A stretch of DNA of 64,000 nucleotides from Gnetum montanum (lineage: Eukaryota > Streptophyta > Gnetopsida > Gnetales > Gnetaceae), in contig MNCI01014752.1 in the NCBI GenBank assembly GCA_015680685.1, positions 223,270 through 287,269 of the forward strand. Reading direction: 5' to 3'. Within the stretch, counting starts at the first letter, position 1; the number at the start of each line of letters is the position of its first letter. A program made the translations under genes and the position numbers. This document shows positions 46,951-56,605 of this stretch, piece after piece. Under the pieces are notes generated by a model. It searched no databases. It was not told the DNA's origin and saw nothing but the letters and a program-made list of their open reading frames with translations.

Positions 46951-49492
46951 TCATGTAGTTCTTGGTGGCGGTGGCTCCTCCATGGGTGCTTTCCCTTTGT
47001 CATGTGCTCCAGGCTTTGAAGCTTGGTGGCATTGAAGTATGGCCTGGAGCTTCTCCTCTTAGGTCTAAGGGTCTTGTGCCATCCATGCTAGTGTTCCAAT
47101 GTTTGACAGAGTCAGCACCTCCCACAGATAGGGTAGTTGCAGGAACATCTGGTTAGCCTTGACGTACCATGCCACGAACACCCATCGTTCCTCCTCATAG
47201 GCTCTGGCTTTATCTTTGTATTCGTGAAGATCTGTTAACCATTGAGCCAAGTCGATTGCAACATCCTTCTATCCCTGGTAGCATCTTTACCACCTCAAGT
47301 TTAGAATTTGCAACATCCATTTTTTCTGACAACTTCTTGTGTTCTACAAATTCTGCTTCATACTTGATATGGGTGGAAGCTACCTGCTGCTTGAGCTCTA
47401 TTCTCGGGTGCCCTGTTGTTAACATGGCAAGGTTGGCATATATGAGTTTTGCCAACTCCATGTACTCTATCAAGTCCTAAATCTACAGTTCTTGATTTTT
47501 AACTTCCGCTTGGTGGGCAAAGGCATAGGTGTCCAATATGGCCCCCCTAATAAGTGTGTTGAGCACTGATAGTGTTGATTTGGGCCTTGGCCATATGGAT
47601 CTCCTTCTCTAGGATTTTTTTGTACATCCCCACCTGCTCTCGGAAGTGCTCCTTCAGCGTCTCATGTTGTTTAGCCTCATTCTACCATGCGCTTATTTCA
47701 ATTGTTGATTTTTCTTGAATAGCGTGTACCTCCTCCATTAAGAGGGTTCGATTCTCTCTTGCTAAATGGCTTACATCTCGGTTGACCCAAATGAATTTTT
47801 CTCTTAATTGATGAAAATGTTCATCAAGAAAATTATTTTGCTTCTCTATAAAGGTCAACCAAAGGTTATCTGCAACCAACTGCTTGTTCTCTTCTTCTAA
47901 GGCCTTGAGTGCCTTAAGATACGCATGGGTTTGTGCTTCTGCTGCGGAGGCATTCCAAATAGCCTTGTCCTCTTCTTCTGCCACCATTTTATTCTCTACG
48001 ATTAGCTTTGTTAGTTGCTCAGTTCTGAAATTCTCTAATTGATTTGCGGGAACAAATTGCAAAGTATCCTGCTATACTTCTTGTAAGGCTACGAGCTACT
48101 CTTGTAATTTCTGCACTTTAGCTTCAGCATGCTTGGCCCTTACTTCGGATATGACCAACTTCCCCTTTGTGGAAATGAGGTCTGATTGAATTGCTGTGAC
48201 ATCCTAAGGGATTTCAAATAGGGATGTTAGAACTTTTCCTATTTATAGCAATCGATCTAGTGCATCCTCATATTCTGCAGGAGTCATTGAGGTTCCGGCA
48301 AGAGTTTGAGCATCTCGTGCTCCTGAGAGATCTGCCGATGGCACAATAATTATGTTGAAGGATTCTTTAATGTGGTCAGTGATCACTTCTATAGCTCCCA
48401 TGGCATTCTAGTGTTGCATGACCATCACAGTGGCATCTTCACTAGTCTCTAACTACACCTCGAAAGATGCCATGTTCCTTGAGATCTGTTGTGACCATCT
48501 ACTTTCCCCTCCTCCTATTTGAATAGATATTTTCCCCCTTGTGTGATCCAATAAAACTATAGGCTGATTGACATCATTGATGATGTGAAAGAGGTTTGCA
48601 TCATCATGACTTCCTCAACTGACCATCTCAGTGATGGCCCTAAGATAGCTCATCGATGGTTTGTAGTCTTGCAGCAACGACGACTGATCCTGGCCTGTGC
48701 TAGGCCCAATGCCATCTTCCCTGTCTTCCATTATTCAAATTGCCTCAGGATCTCTGTCAAATATAGATGGGGAAGGTTAGCGTTAAACTTTCCCATCAAC
48801 ACTACACATCCTCTAGCTACATACGTGGATATTCTTTTCAAGCCTTTTGTGGGGAAGAGGTGATATGTCCCAATTTTGAAAGAAACTCTTTCTTCTATCG
48901 TTAGCTCACCAAATGCTTTCTCTCTGCCATAAGCCTTCTCCAACCAATCCTTTCGCACATCAGGGTTTGAATGGGTGGATAACCAAGCAACCTTGGGCCC
49001 TGTATTTGAAAGGTTTAACACTTCCAAAATGGCCTATGCAGAGAAGTCAACTGTCACACCACAAATGTTAACTATGGTACCTTGCTCCTTATTATGTCAA
49101 AACTGGTATGTCTCTCCTAGGTACCAGGCACCACTTTTAGAGAGGATAGGCCATAAGGGAGACCCCTTAAGGTGATCTCTAACAGCCTCAGGAGTGAAAT
49201 TTGCAAAGGATTCAAAGTTTAACTCCACAATCACCGCAGCAAATGTGAACTTCTCATGTATATCCTGAACACATTCTGGGGGCAACGTGAGTTGTTTTCC
49301 TAGTTCAAGCGCAGCAATAGCTCCCACTTCTACCTACCCGGACCATCTGGTAGGAGGTTCATCTTGATGGATGCTAAATGAGTGCTCCTCCTGTTCTACA
49401 TGTTATCTAGTAGGGCCTTGTCTTCCACCTCTCTAAGATTGTTTCTTCCCACCTTGAACAAGACCTTCCTGCTGTGCACGTTTCGGGGCCAT
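46951..49492 (-). pseudogene. Element B ORF3: conserved coiled-coil protein
   Basis: It starts MAPKRAQQEGLVQGG at 49492 and ends MEEPPPPRTT at a TGA at 46953-46951, about 845 codons with few stops. Residues about 50-260 form a conserved region (KGSPLWPILSKSGAWYLGE; LTIEERVSFKIGTYHLFP; MGKFNANLPHL). After about residue 450 it is dominated by charged heptad-like sequence (ALEEENKQLVADN; ARENRTLLMEEVHAIQEKS; KMDVANSKLEVVK), suggesting a long coiled coil. Open segments are 49327-49097, 49027-48731, 48062-47682, 47473-47210 and 47250-47065. The same protein is encoded in element C. No enzyme motif, signal peptide or membrane segment was recognised. A structural or RNA/protein-binding role is a guess. 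Confidence 0.75.
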
Positions 49493-49519
49493 CTACAATC
49501 ACATCGGTCAAGCGTTAGT
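49493..49519 (-). promoter_or_regulatory. Candidate 3' splice acceptor before ORF3
   Basis: On the minus strand a consensus branch sequence TACTAAC (49519-49513) is followed after about 16 bases by GTAG, and the ORF3 ATG begins at the next base. In element C the ORF3 ATG also follows directly on an AG (TTGCAG at 34608-34613). This suggests that ORF3 is translated from a spliced RNA. The donor was not identified. Confidence 0.45.
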
Positions 49520-49775
49520 AAGGTTGTTTTTGAAGTTAAGTTATACCTTACTACTTGCCTTAGTTAAATATCTTATATTATAATGTGTGATCATGCCTAA
49601 AAGTTTGTAATAATGAGTCCTGTGACTTAGGTGGCTTCCATTTTTAATCTCCCGGTATACCTAAGGGTTATATGATTTTTAGGCACAATTAGTCTAAGTG
49701 TTAAGTTAATTACCCTAATTGATGTCCTTTGGGCGATGATAAATTTCAAAAAATTTAGGCACTTTTTAGCAAGTG

Positions 49776-49792
49776 TCTCTCCCCCACGACTA
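49776..49792 (-). other. Second polypurine-like motif in element B
   Basis: TAGTCGTGGGGGAGAGA on the minus strand is nearly the same as the 3' polypurine tracts of families A and C. It lies about 175 bp downstream of the internal TATA box. Element C has AGTCATGGGGGAGAG in the same place (28482-28497). Confidence 0.55.
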
Positions 49793-49959
49793 AGCTAAAC
49801 ACTTTGGGTTCAAGTAGGTTCAAACAGAATTAAAATTAGAGTACCAGCAAGTGAGATAGGAGTAGAAAAGCAAGGGTCACTCAATTGCAAGTCGCAGAGA
49901 AAAATTTCAAAAACTCTCTCCCATGGAAATGGAAAAATGATGCTAAGTGTTGCAGCAGG

Positions 49960-50060
49960 GGTACCTATTTATAGGTAAATAGGATGCAATATCATGTACG
50001 ATACATCACGTATGTGATATGACGTGGGATGCGATATCACGTACATGATATCTCATCCCA
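49960..50060 (-). promoter_or_regulatory. U3-like internal promoter cassette of element B
   Basis: The minus strand has a cluster of palindromic words (GATATCATGTACGTGATATC, TATCACATACGTGAT) followed by TATAAATA at 49973-49966. TGCGATATCACGT is shared, as read on the plus strand, with the U3 of B's own 5' LTR (about 54351-54363). It lies between the gag/spacer region and ORF3. No LTR ends surround it, so it is not a nested solo LTR. Confidence 0.55.
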
Positions 50061-51454
50061 AGTAATGTGAGACACATGAAAAAATGTCAATTTTTAAGGA
50101 TTTTTTCAAAATTAACATTCAGAATTGAGGACATTGGCTATGATCAAGATGTTCTAAGGTAATTCATTAATTCAAAAGGCACAATTAATGATAATGGTGT
50201 GGATTTATCAATGAAACCTTGGGTGGTAAGAAAAAGGGTATGTAATGGTACATTGGAACGTTGAAATTTAGAGGGATAATAGTAGGGAAAGAAAATAAAT
50301 TTTAAAAAATTAAGCTGAGGGTAAGAAATTGTGTGTGTATGCTATGTCCTAAGTGAAGATTACAAAAGATTACACAAGTGGATCCTCCCTAAAGCAGGTT
50401 TCAACCTATAATGCCCTTGTGTAACCACACTTAAAGTGTCTGTGGGCACTAGAAGGGTTAAATGTAATCCGCACTAACTCCACAAAACACACACATGTAA
50501 ATATCACCGGAATGAGATGAAAATTCTATGCTACATGGGACACGAGCTACAATTACACAAATAGGGAGATGAGACGAGGTATAGAAAGGGATCATAGAGA
50601 TTGGGACGTGAGGTAACTGACCTAGGGCACAGTGAATCTTGCGTGTAAAGCATGATTAAGGTGTCATTCACCCATCGTTCCAAGATTAGGACCAATTCTA
50701 TTTCTCTAATCAGTGACATTGCATTGTTTCATCCTATGATGAATGACTATGAGAGTACTACAACAACAAGGCGTATGATCACTTGACATTTTATACAAGG
50801 AAGGAGTGATTTTTGTTTTGTGGTACTTTGTTTTTCTTTTCTTTTTCTCTTTTTCTTTTTTTCTTCTTTTTGAATATTGAATCCAAAGAAGTTGCCAACC
50901 TTTAGGCATGGGTGCATGTCTTTCCAGTGGGATCCCCTAGAACAGCTTTTGATTTTTGAGTGCCCTTTTGATTACTCTTACTCCCATTTTCGTTAGATCT
51001 ACAAGGATCTTAGTACAACCACGTTGCATGATAACTCCCACAGATGTCACCAAAGAGAATCCGCAAGTCCCCTTGATGTCATATCCTAATCATTCCCTCT
51101 TGGTCCATCCTTCTTCATTCTGGGTACAATGAACACAAAATTAATTTTAAGTTTTAAGAATTTCAAGAATATCATTGTACCCTCGAAAAGAACCTCTTAT
51201 TTGTAGAGTGGATGAGTGGGTGTAATGGGCTCACTGTTCCAAATAATTGATCACTCATGACTTAATAACATAGAACACACCTCAACCAATGATCCACATG
51301 AGTGTTTTATTCAGAGATGAGATTACTTACAAAAACATAAAAAGACAAAAACACAAAATGATAAAAAGATAAAAAAAAAGCTGAAAAATGAAAAACTGGA
51401 AAACAAAAATTTAAAAAATTAAAGAAAATGAAAAATATCTATTAATCCTACTTA
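50061..51454 (-). other. Element B post-gag spacer (equivalent of post-pol spacer)
   Basis: Reading on the minus strand: a T-rich tract (51420-51320), the GGAAAGACATG.. ..CCTAAAGG block (50925-50899) and the TTTAGGGAGGATCCACTTG block (50394-50375). These are in the same order as in A1, A2, C and F. In those elements pol precedes this spacer; here gag does. No gene seen. Confidence 0.65.
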
Positions 51455-53862
51455 TTATTGAAATGGGGGATATCCCTCATAACTAATCAATTTTGGATGG
51501 AAAGGATTAATAAATAAAGGACGAGGATCCTTGCATGTTGGAAGTATTGGAACTTGGCCATACTTAGCCCTTCGGGGTTCACACACTTGATTATAATGAC
51601 CATAGTGGGGCACTTCATACGATGTAGTTCTTGGATAATGAGTTGGTCCACTATGATATTTGGGACCGTTAGATTGTATGCAAGGATTAGGATGATGCCT
51701 CCCATGGTTGTGTTCATTGGGCCATATGGTTGTTAGAGTGTTTGATGGTGGCCTTGATGAAGTTACATGAGGCATTGGGTTCGAAGGTAAGGGTGCACCA
51801 TAGTGTGGGACTTGTGCTGAGTTGGAAGATGCAGTGGCCTCTAAATTATGTTGTCCCTTCTTACGGTTGTGTTTAAAGAAGGGGCACTTTGATGTTGAGG
51901 AGGTTTCTCATTGTTGTTGGTAGTATTAGCACAAGTGTTGTTCATGGGCTATTGTGGTGGTGTAGGTACCTTAGAAATAGTTGGTGGCACTATAGAAGGA
52001 GGGAAAGGATGAGAATGCTGAAAGTTAGGAGGAGTATAAGATGCACAAGGTGGCAGTTGTGTTGGAGGTATGGGCTAATAGTATTGTGGAGAATAGTACT
52101 GTGGTGAGATAAAGTGCGGTGGCCTAGTTGGAGAAATAGGATGTTGAATGTGATAAGAATTTGAGTTCTGATAATATGAAGGGTGCTTGCAGTCTAAGGG
52201 TGGTCTCCCCTACGATTGGGATTGTTGCCACTGTGGTTGAACACAGTACCTCTGAACGAACTCTGTATGTAACATGTTTCCCCAATGCTCATGTAAAGGT
52301 AACAATATTGGGCATTGGCCCTTGGGGTGATCATACAGGCATATGTTGCATTCATACGTATGATTGGCAGTTGAGCTCTTATTTTCTTTATCCCTTCTTT
52401 CTGATTATCTATTGTTTTGGCCTGCTTCTTGGGTTGTCAAAACTCTATCTCCAATGGTGTTGATAAATTCTCCACACTTTTGATACATCCATTCCAACAT
52501 CTTAGTGATCTTTGCCTCGGCTTCTTCTAATGATTGTTGTATTGGCAAAGATGATGTTTCCACCTTGAGATTGGTTGATTTCTCCTTTTTATGATCATGG
52601 ACCTTTGTTGAGTTAAGATTTTGGTCCTGTTGATGTTTTTCAACACTCTCCCATCGAGCTAATTCACCTTCTTCTTTTGCTACATGCTTAATAAGCTCTT
52701 GGATTTGATGGGTTCGTAGTTTGCATAGTTAACCTTGGGCATACATTCCTAAGGTTTCTTTTGTTTCATTACGTAGCCCATCAATAATACGGTATATTAG
52801 CCTTTCCTCGGAAAACCCATGGCCTGGACAGTTGTTTAATAGTGCATAATATCTTTCTAAGGCCATGTCCAAGGGTTCATGTTTTTCTTGTTTCCATCCC
52901 TGGATTTGTTTCCTCAAGGCTGACACTCTTGCGTAGGTTTGATATNNNNNNNNNNNNNNNNNNNNNNNNNNNNNNNNNNNNNNNNNNNNNNNNNNNNNNN
53001 NNNNNNNNNNNNNNNNNNNNNNNNNNNNNNNNNNNNNNNNNNNNNNNNNNNNNNNNNNNNNNNNNNNNNNNNNNNNNNNNNNNNNNNNNNNNNNNNNNNN
53101 NNNNNNNNNNNNNNNNNNNNNNNNNNNNNNNNNNNNNNNNNNNNNNNNNNNNNNNNNNNNNNNNNNNNNNNNNNNNNNNNNNNNNNNNNNNNNNNNNNNN
53201 NNNNNNNNNNNNNNNNNNNNNNNNNNNNNNNNNNNNNNNNNNNNNNNNNNNNNNNNNNNNNNNNNNNNNNNNNNNNNNNNNNNNNNNNNNNNNNNNNNNN
53301 NNNNNNNNNNNNNNNNNNNNNNNNNNNNNNNNNNNNNNNNNNNNNNNNNNNNNNNNNNNNNNNNNNNNNNNNNNNNNNNNNNNNNNNNNNNNNNNNNNNN
53401 NNNNNNNNNNNNNNNNNNNNNNNNNNNNNNNNNNNNNNNNNNNNNNNNNNNNNNNNNNNNNNNNNNNNNNNNNNNNNNNNNNNNNNNNNNNNNNNNNNNN
53501 NNNNNNNNNNNNNNNNNNNNNNNNNNNNNNNNNNNNNNNNNNNNNNNNNNNNNNNNNNNNNNNNNNNNNNNNNNNNNNNNNNNNNNNNNNNNNNNNNNNN
53601 NNNNNNNNNNNNNNNNNNNNNNNNNNNNNNNNNNNNNNNNNNNNNNNNNNNNNNNNNNNNNNNNNGTAGTGGCCAGTGGGGGTTCATCATCATCAGGTAA
53701 GTTATTTCTTCATGTGTTGGGATGACGTTGTTTTCATTCATGCTTATAAGAAACCCCTACTTCAGGTTGTATACTCCAATCTTCATCATCATATAGTTCG
53801 TTGGTTCTCCAATGAACTTCCTCACTAAGTGTGGTGTTATTATTATCTTGTAGGAGAGGCAT
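51455..53862 (-). pseudogene. gag: Element B gag
   Basis: It starts at ATG 53862 (MPLLQDNNNTT). A 720-base N gap (52946-53665) interrupts it. After the gap: gag capsid signature YYALLNNCPGHGF and YRIIDGLRNETKETLG (52926-52729), zinc knuckle CNICLYDHPKGQC (CX2CX3HX4C, 52350-52312) and a Pro/Tyr/His-rich tail ending LISYEGYPPFQ at 51455. The better-preserved capsid segment suggests B is younger than C. It is followed directly by spacer, not by protease. Confidence 0.83.
52946..53665. other. Assembly gap (720 N)
   Basis: N run within gag of element B. Apparent ORFs spanning it are artefacts. Confidence 0.95.
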
Positions 53863-53919
53863 TGTTGTGAACTTTTGTGACTTTTAATAATTATGAATTA
53901 TGTGTGACTTTTAATAATT

Positions 53920-53941
53920 ATATATATATATATATATATAT
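53920..53941. repeat. (TA)n microsatellite
   Basis: About eleven TA units lie in the leader of element B, next to a duplicated GTGACTTTTAATAATTAT phrase. Confidence 0.95.
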
Positions 53942-54011
53942 TGAATGATATATCGTTAAGTCATTATACAACGACCTTGTATGATATAACTAATCTAGAT
54001 AAATAGTACCA

Positions 54012-54029
54012 TCCCTGGCAACGGCCCCT
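54012..54029 (-). other. Element B primer-binding site, tRNA-Asp type
   Basis: The minus strand reads AGGGGCCGTTGCCAGGGA next to the 5' LTR. It is close to TGGCGCCGTTGCCGGGGA, with a mutated first position. Confidence 0.75.
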
Positions 54030-54030
54030 A

Positions 54031-54370
54031 TGATGAGTGGCCAGATACCCCTACACTCAACCATATGAATACNTGCCTATGATGAGTGGCTAGGTACCCC
54101 TAAACTCAACCATATTAATATGAGCATTTTCACGCACGATCCAGTTGAACTCCACAGATGGACTAGTTGTGGCACCNTTATAATTACAATCACCACATTG
54201 TGGGTAGACACGGGAAGATAATGTAACTCTGGAGGGATAAAACAACCAGAGTCTAGCTACAATCTAAACTAGGATTATTAATAAGGGAGAGCCGCTTCTT
54301 ATTTATAGACATTACGGTAGACTACGATATTGCGTACGCGATATCGCAGGTGCGATATCACGTCCGATCA
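54031..54370 (-). repeat. Element B 5' LTR, misassembled
   Basis: It matches the 3' LTR but is only 340 bp. A single N at 54073 joins two copies of the CCTATGATGAGTGGC end, and a single N at 54177 replaces about 325 bp present at 46305-46629. TATA box at 54307-54300. U3 palindromes include GCGATATCGC (54338-54347) and GCGTACGC (54332-54339). Confidence 0.85.
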
Positions 54371-54375
54371 ACAAT

Positions 54376-54499
54376 GATCAATTAACCCATCCTTGTTCCA
54401 TAAGGGCACATAAGCACTTAGTCCTTGGAATTCGACCAAATCATGCATGAAATTCTTTTATTCGTATAGTTGAGAATAAGGGTACCTTACCGCTCATCA
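54376..54499 (+). repeat. A2 3' LTR, last part
   Basis: The sequence resumes GATCAATTAACCCATCC, exactly where A2 LTR sequence stopped at B, and ends CGCTCATCA at 54499. The A2 target duplication GTTGA follows. Confidence 0.92.
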
Positions 54500-54504
54500 G
54501 TTGA

Positions 54505-55480
54505 TATAGAGAAGGGGAAGGCTGTATGAAACACATTAGTGGTAGGAGTACAAACATATGCATATGCCAAAGCCATCACTACCTTAGAAGTACAAAATAA
54601 AAAACTTGTTGCTAATAATACAAGGTTGATAGACATTGAACAGTTGAAAAATGTTCTTAAAGAAAGCATTCATCAACTATGAGAGTAGTTCATCAAAGTT
54701 AAGTAGGACATGAATAAGTTGGTTAGAGAAAATCAAACCTTGTTAATGGAAGAATTTTGTGCTATCCATCGGAAGTATGAAATCCTTAAAGAAAACTTCA
54801 AAGACTAAGTAAACATGTACAAGTAGATTAGTGAAAAGGAAATCCAAATGACCAAGGCTAAGATTCATTCAATCACAATACAAAAACCTAATTAGCAGCC
54901 AATTTTGGATAGCCTAGCACATGTTCACTAGGCTAAAGTAAATAATAAGTGCCTATATATTGAAGATATCATAAAATACATCTGGTTAGCAAACCTTTGG
55001 TATGCTAATCTAGTCATGTTAATAGCAGGTAAACTGAGAAATGAGTTGGAGGAATAGGTAGCTACTATATATGAATTATACAAGGAGTTTGAAAATAGAA
55101 TAGATGACCAACAAAAATTGCATGTTGCAAACTCTAAACTAGAAATACTGAAAGCTAGCTACTAAGGTCATAAGGACATTGTAGCAAACTTGGCCTATCA
55201 AATGGTTAATTATTAGGAATTGAGAAAGGTGGCCAAGGCATTTGAAGAAGAGAGAAGGTAGTTCATGACCTAGTATGTTAAAGCCAACAAGATGTTTTCA
55301 CAACTATCATGCCCATGGAAAGTATCGATGCCATCAAAGATTGTAGAATTTGCATGGATATTACATGATCCCAAGTTAGAGGAAGAGAAGCTTTAAGCAC
55401 TTCTTAATCATTACCAATTCTAGAAGCCAAATGATAAAGGAAAGACATCAATGGAGGAGCCACCACCACTAGGAACTTGA
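54505..55480 (+). pseudogene. Element C ORF3, 3' part (coiled coil)
   Basis: Continues the ORF interrupted at 36371. It aligns with the second half of B ORF3: NKKLVANNTRL, LVRENQTLLMEE, QKLHVANSKLEILK, FEEERR and YVKANKMFSQL, ending MEEPPPLGT with TGA at 55478-55480. The sequence is dominated by charged residues with heptad spacing. About a dozen stops are present. The join with the 5' part falls inside a region that is continuous in B. Confidence 0.72.
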
Positions 55481-55691
55481 AGACTACATCAAGCTCTTTT
55501 ATTTTGTTTTATTTTTCTTTGTTTATCGTTAATTGTGTCCATCATGCTATGCATGATAAATTTGTAAAAAACCACTTGAACCACAATGCAGGATTAGAGT
55601 TAAGTAGTCATGTCAAAGTTTGAGTATAGCATCTAATTTTTCTAAGGAAACCTATTCCCCTTTTATTTTAACTTGAGAATGAGTTTCCAGT
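55481..55691 (+). other. Element C 3' untranslated region
   Basis: T-rich sequence after ORF3 leading to the polypurine tract. No gene. Confidence 0.6.
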
Positions 55692-55705
55692 CAATCATGG
55701 GGGTA
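55692..55705 (+). other. Element C polypurine tract
   Basis: CAATCATGGGGGTA abuts the 3' LTR. Confidence 0.8.
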
Positions 55706-56600
55706 TGATAAAACCTATTTTTGATGAGCCACAATATTGTATCTATGACATTGTAGCTCTACATACATCATAATTGATGTGATGTAGTGGGTCCTAGTCA
55801 CCCCTATAAATACCAAAACTTGGTCACACTAATGAATAGTTTTCATTCCAACCTTAAAGAAACTCTTACAGCTTATTTTTGTAGTTTACACTTAGCGTTA
55901 GAGTGAATGCCTATTGTGCGGTGTTGAGTAGTTGAATGGAATCTTTATTCGAGTGGGTTGTACTTGCACAAAATTCATGCATGGAAATAAAATTGAGATT
56001 TCTTATCATCATTGTAACATCCACTTAGTTTGTTTTTTACTTAGCTAAATTTTATTACTTAGTTTAATTTTCATTTCCTTAATATGCTTATTTTAGCTTA
56101 ATCTTTTTACCTTTCTCAAGCACTTTACTTTTTCAAGCTCATTAGTAAGGAGGAATGAGCATGACTAGTTTTGACCATATAAGTGTAATTGTTTGGTAAT
56201 CCTAGTAGTGTTATTGCTTGGTCCAACTAGTGGCATAATTCTTGCTAACCCACTAATACTTACATGAACCCAAGATGTGTATTGCAAGCTAGGAATGGCT
56301 ACTCATTGCCATAGGATAGAATAGACTTTCATTTTTTCTATTACTTAGATTTAGACCTTATTCTCATTTTCATTATGTTTTCACTTAGGAGTTATATTAG
56401 TTGACAACATCAAGATATCATATACCTTAGAGTTAAACCATACACTTGCACTTCACTCACTCAAAGTGGGAAGACAATGATCATGAACTGATTATCAAGT
56501 TCTAGCATATTTACATTGTTCATCTATGGATTATGATATGGTCATGCGTGTGCACTTGTGAACTATATGATGAAGTGCTGGGATACCCTACCTCTCATCA
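55706..56600 (+). repeat. Element C 3' LTR (895 bp)
   Basis: It starts TGATAAAACC, ends CCTCTCATCA and has TATAAATA at 55805-55812. It matches the interrupted 5' LTR. It is followed by ACAAT, the probable right target duplication. Confidence 0.92.
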
Positions 56601-56605
56601 ACAAT

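Larger units (their letters stand above)
46208..54370 (-). mobile_element. Element B: pol-less element with gag and ORF3, in the A2 3' LTR
   Basis: The LTRs are at 54031-54370 (5') and 46208-46793 (3'), minus strand. The flanks are ACAAC (46203-46207) and ACAAT (54371-54375), a 5-bp duplication with one C/T change. The internal order is primer site, gag (53862-51455), spacer with U3-like cassette, ORF3 (49492-46951), polypurine tract. Between gag and the spacer there is no protease, reverse transcriptase, RNase H or integrase, and the sequence there is continuous, so the lack is not due to the N gap. It resembles gag-only (TR-GAG-like) elements, with ORF3 in addition. Confidence 0.88.
36372..54499 (+). 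mobile_element. Element A2: full-length family-A element hosting B
   Basis: The LTRs are 36372-37329 and 45369-46207 plus 54376-54499. The target duplication is perfect: GTTGA at 36367-36371 and 54500-54504. Without B (8163 bp plus a 5-bp duplication) the element is 9960 bp, almost the same as A1. Order: tRNA-Asp primer site, gag, pro-pol, spacer, polypurine tract. The insertion is in ORF3 of C. A 320-base N gap removes RNase H and the start of integrase. Confidence 0.95.
7881..56600 (+). mobile_element. Element C: Athila/Tat-like LTR retrotransposon hosting a nest
   Basis: C is recognised by its two LTRs (7881-10543, interrupted; and 55706-56600), both starting TGATAAAACCTATTTTTGATGAG and ending CTCATCA. 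Between them gag, pol and a third ORF appear in order on the plus strand, separated by four younger insertions: G, A1, D and A2 (which contains B). At the A1 and A2 junctions the C reading continues across the insertion. The flanking bases are ATGAT on the left and ACAAT on the right. They differ by two transitions that would both come from CpG decay of an original ACGAT. No convincing primer-binding site remains after the 5' LTR. All ORFs carry many stops, so the element is dead. Confidence 0.88.

Noticed and set aside
49960-50060. Nested solo LTR inside element B
   Set aside because: There are no TG...CA ends or target duplication around the palindrome-TATA cassette, and element C has an equivalent cassette in the same place.
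50531-50909. Minus-strand ORFs in the B spacer
   Set aside because: They are short, lysine-rich from low complexity, and not conserved in C, A or F.
52842-53741. Long open frames on both strands
   Set aside because: They run through the 720-base N gap; the same applies to frames over 41889-42208.
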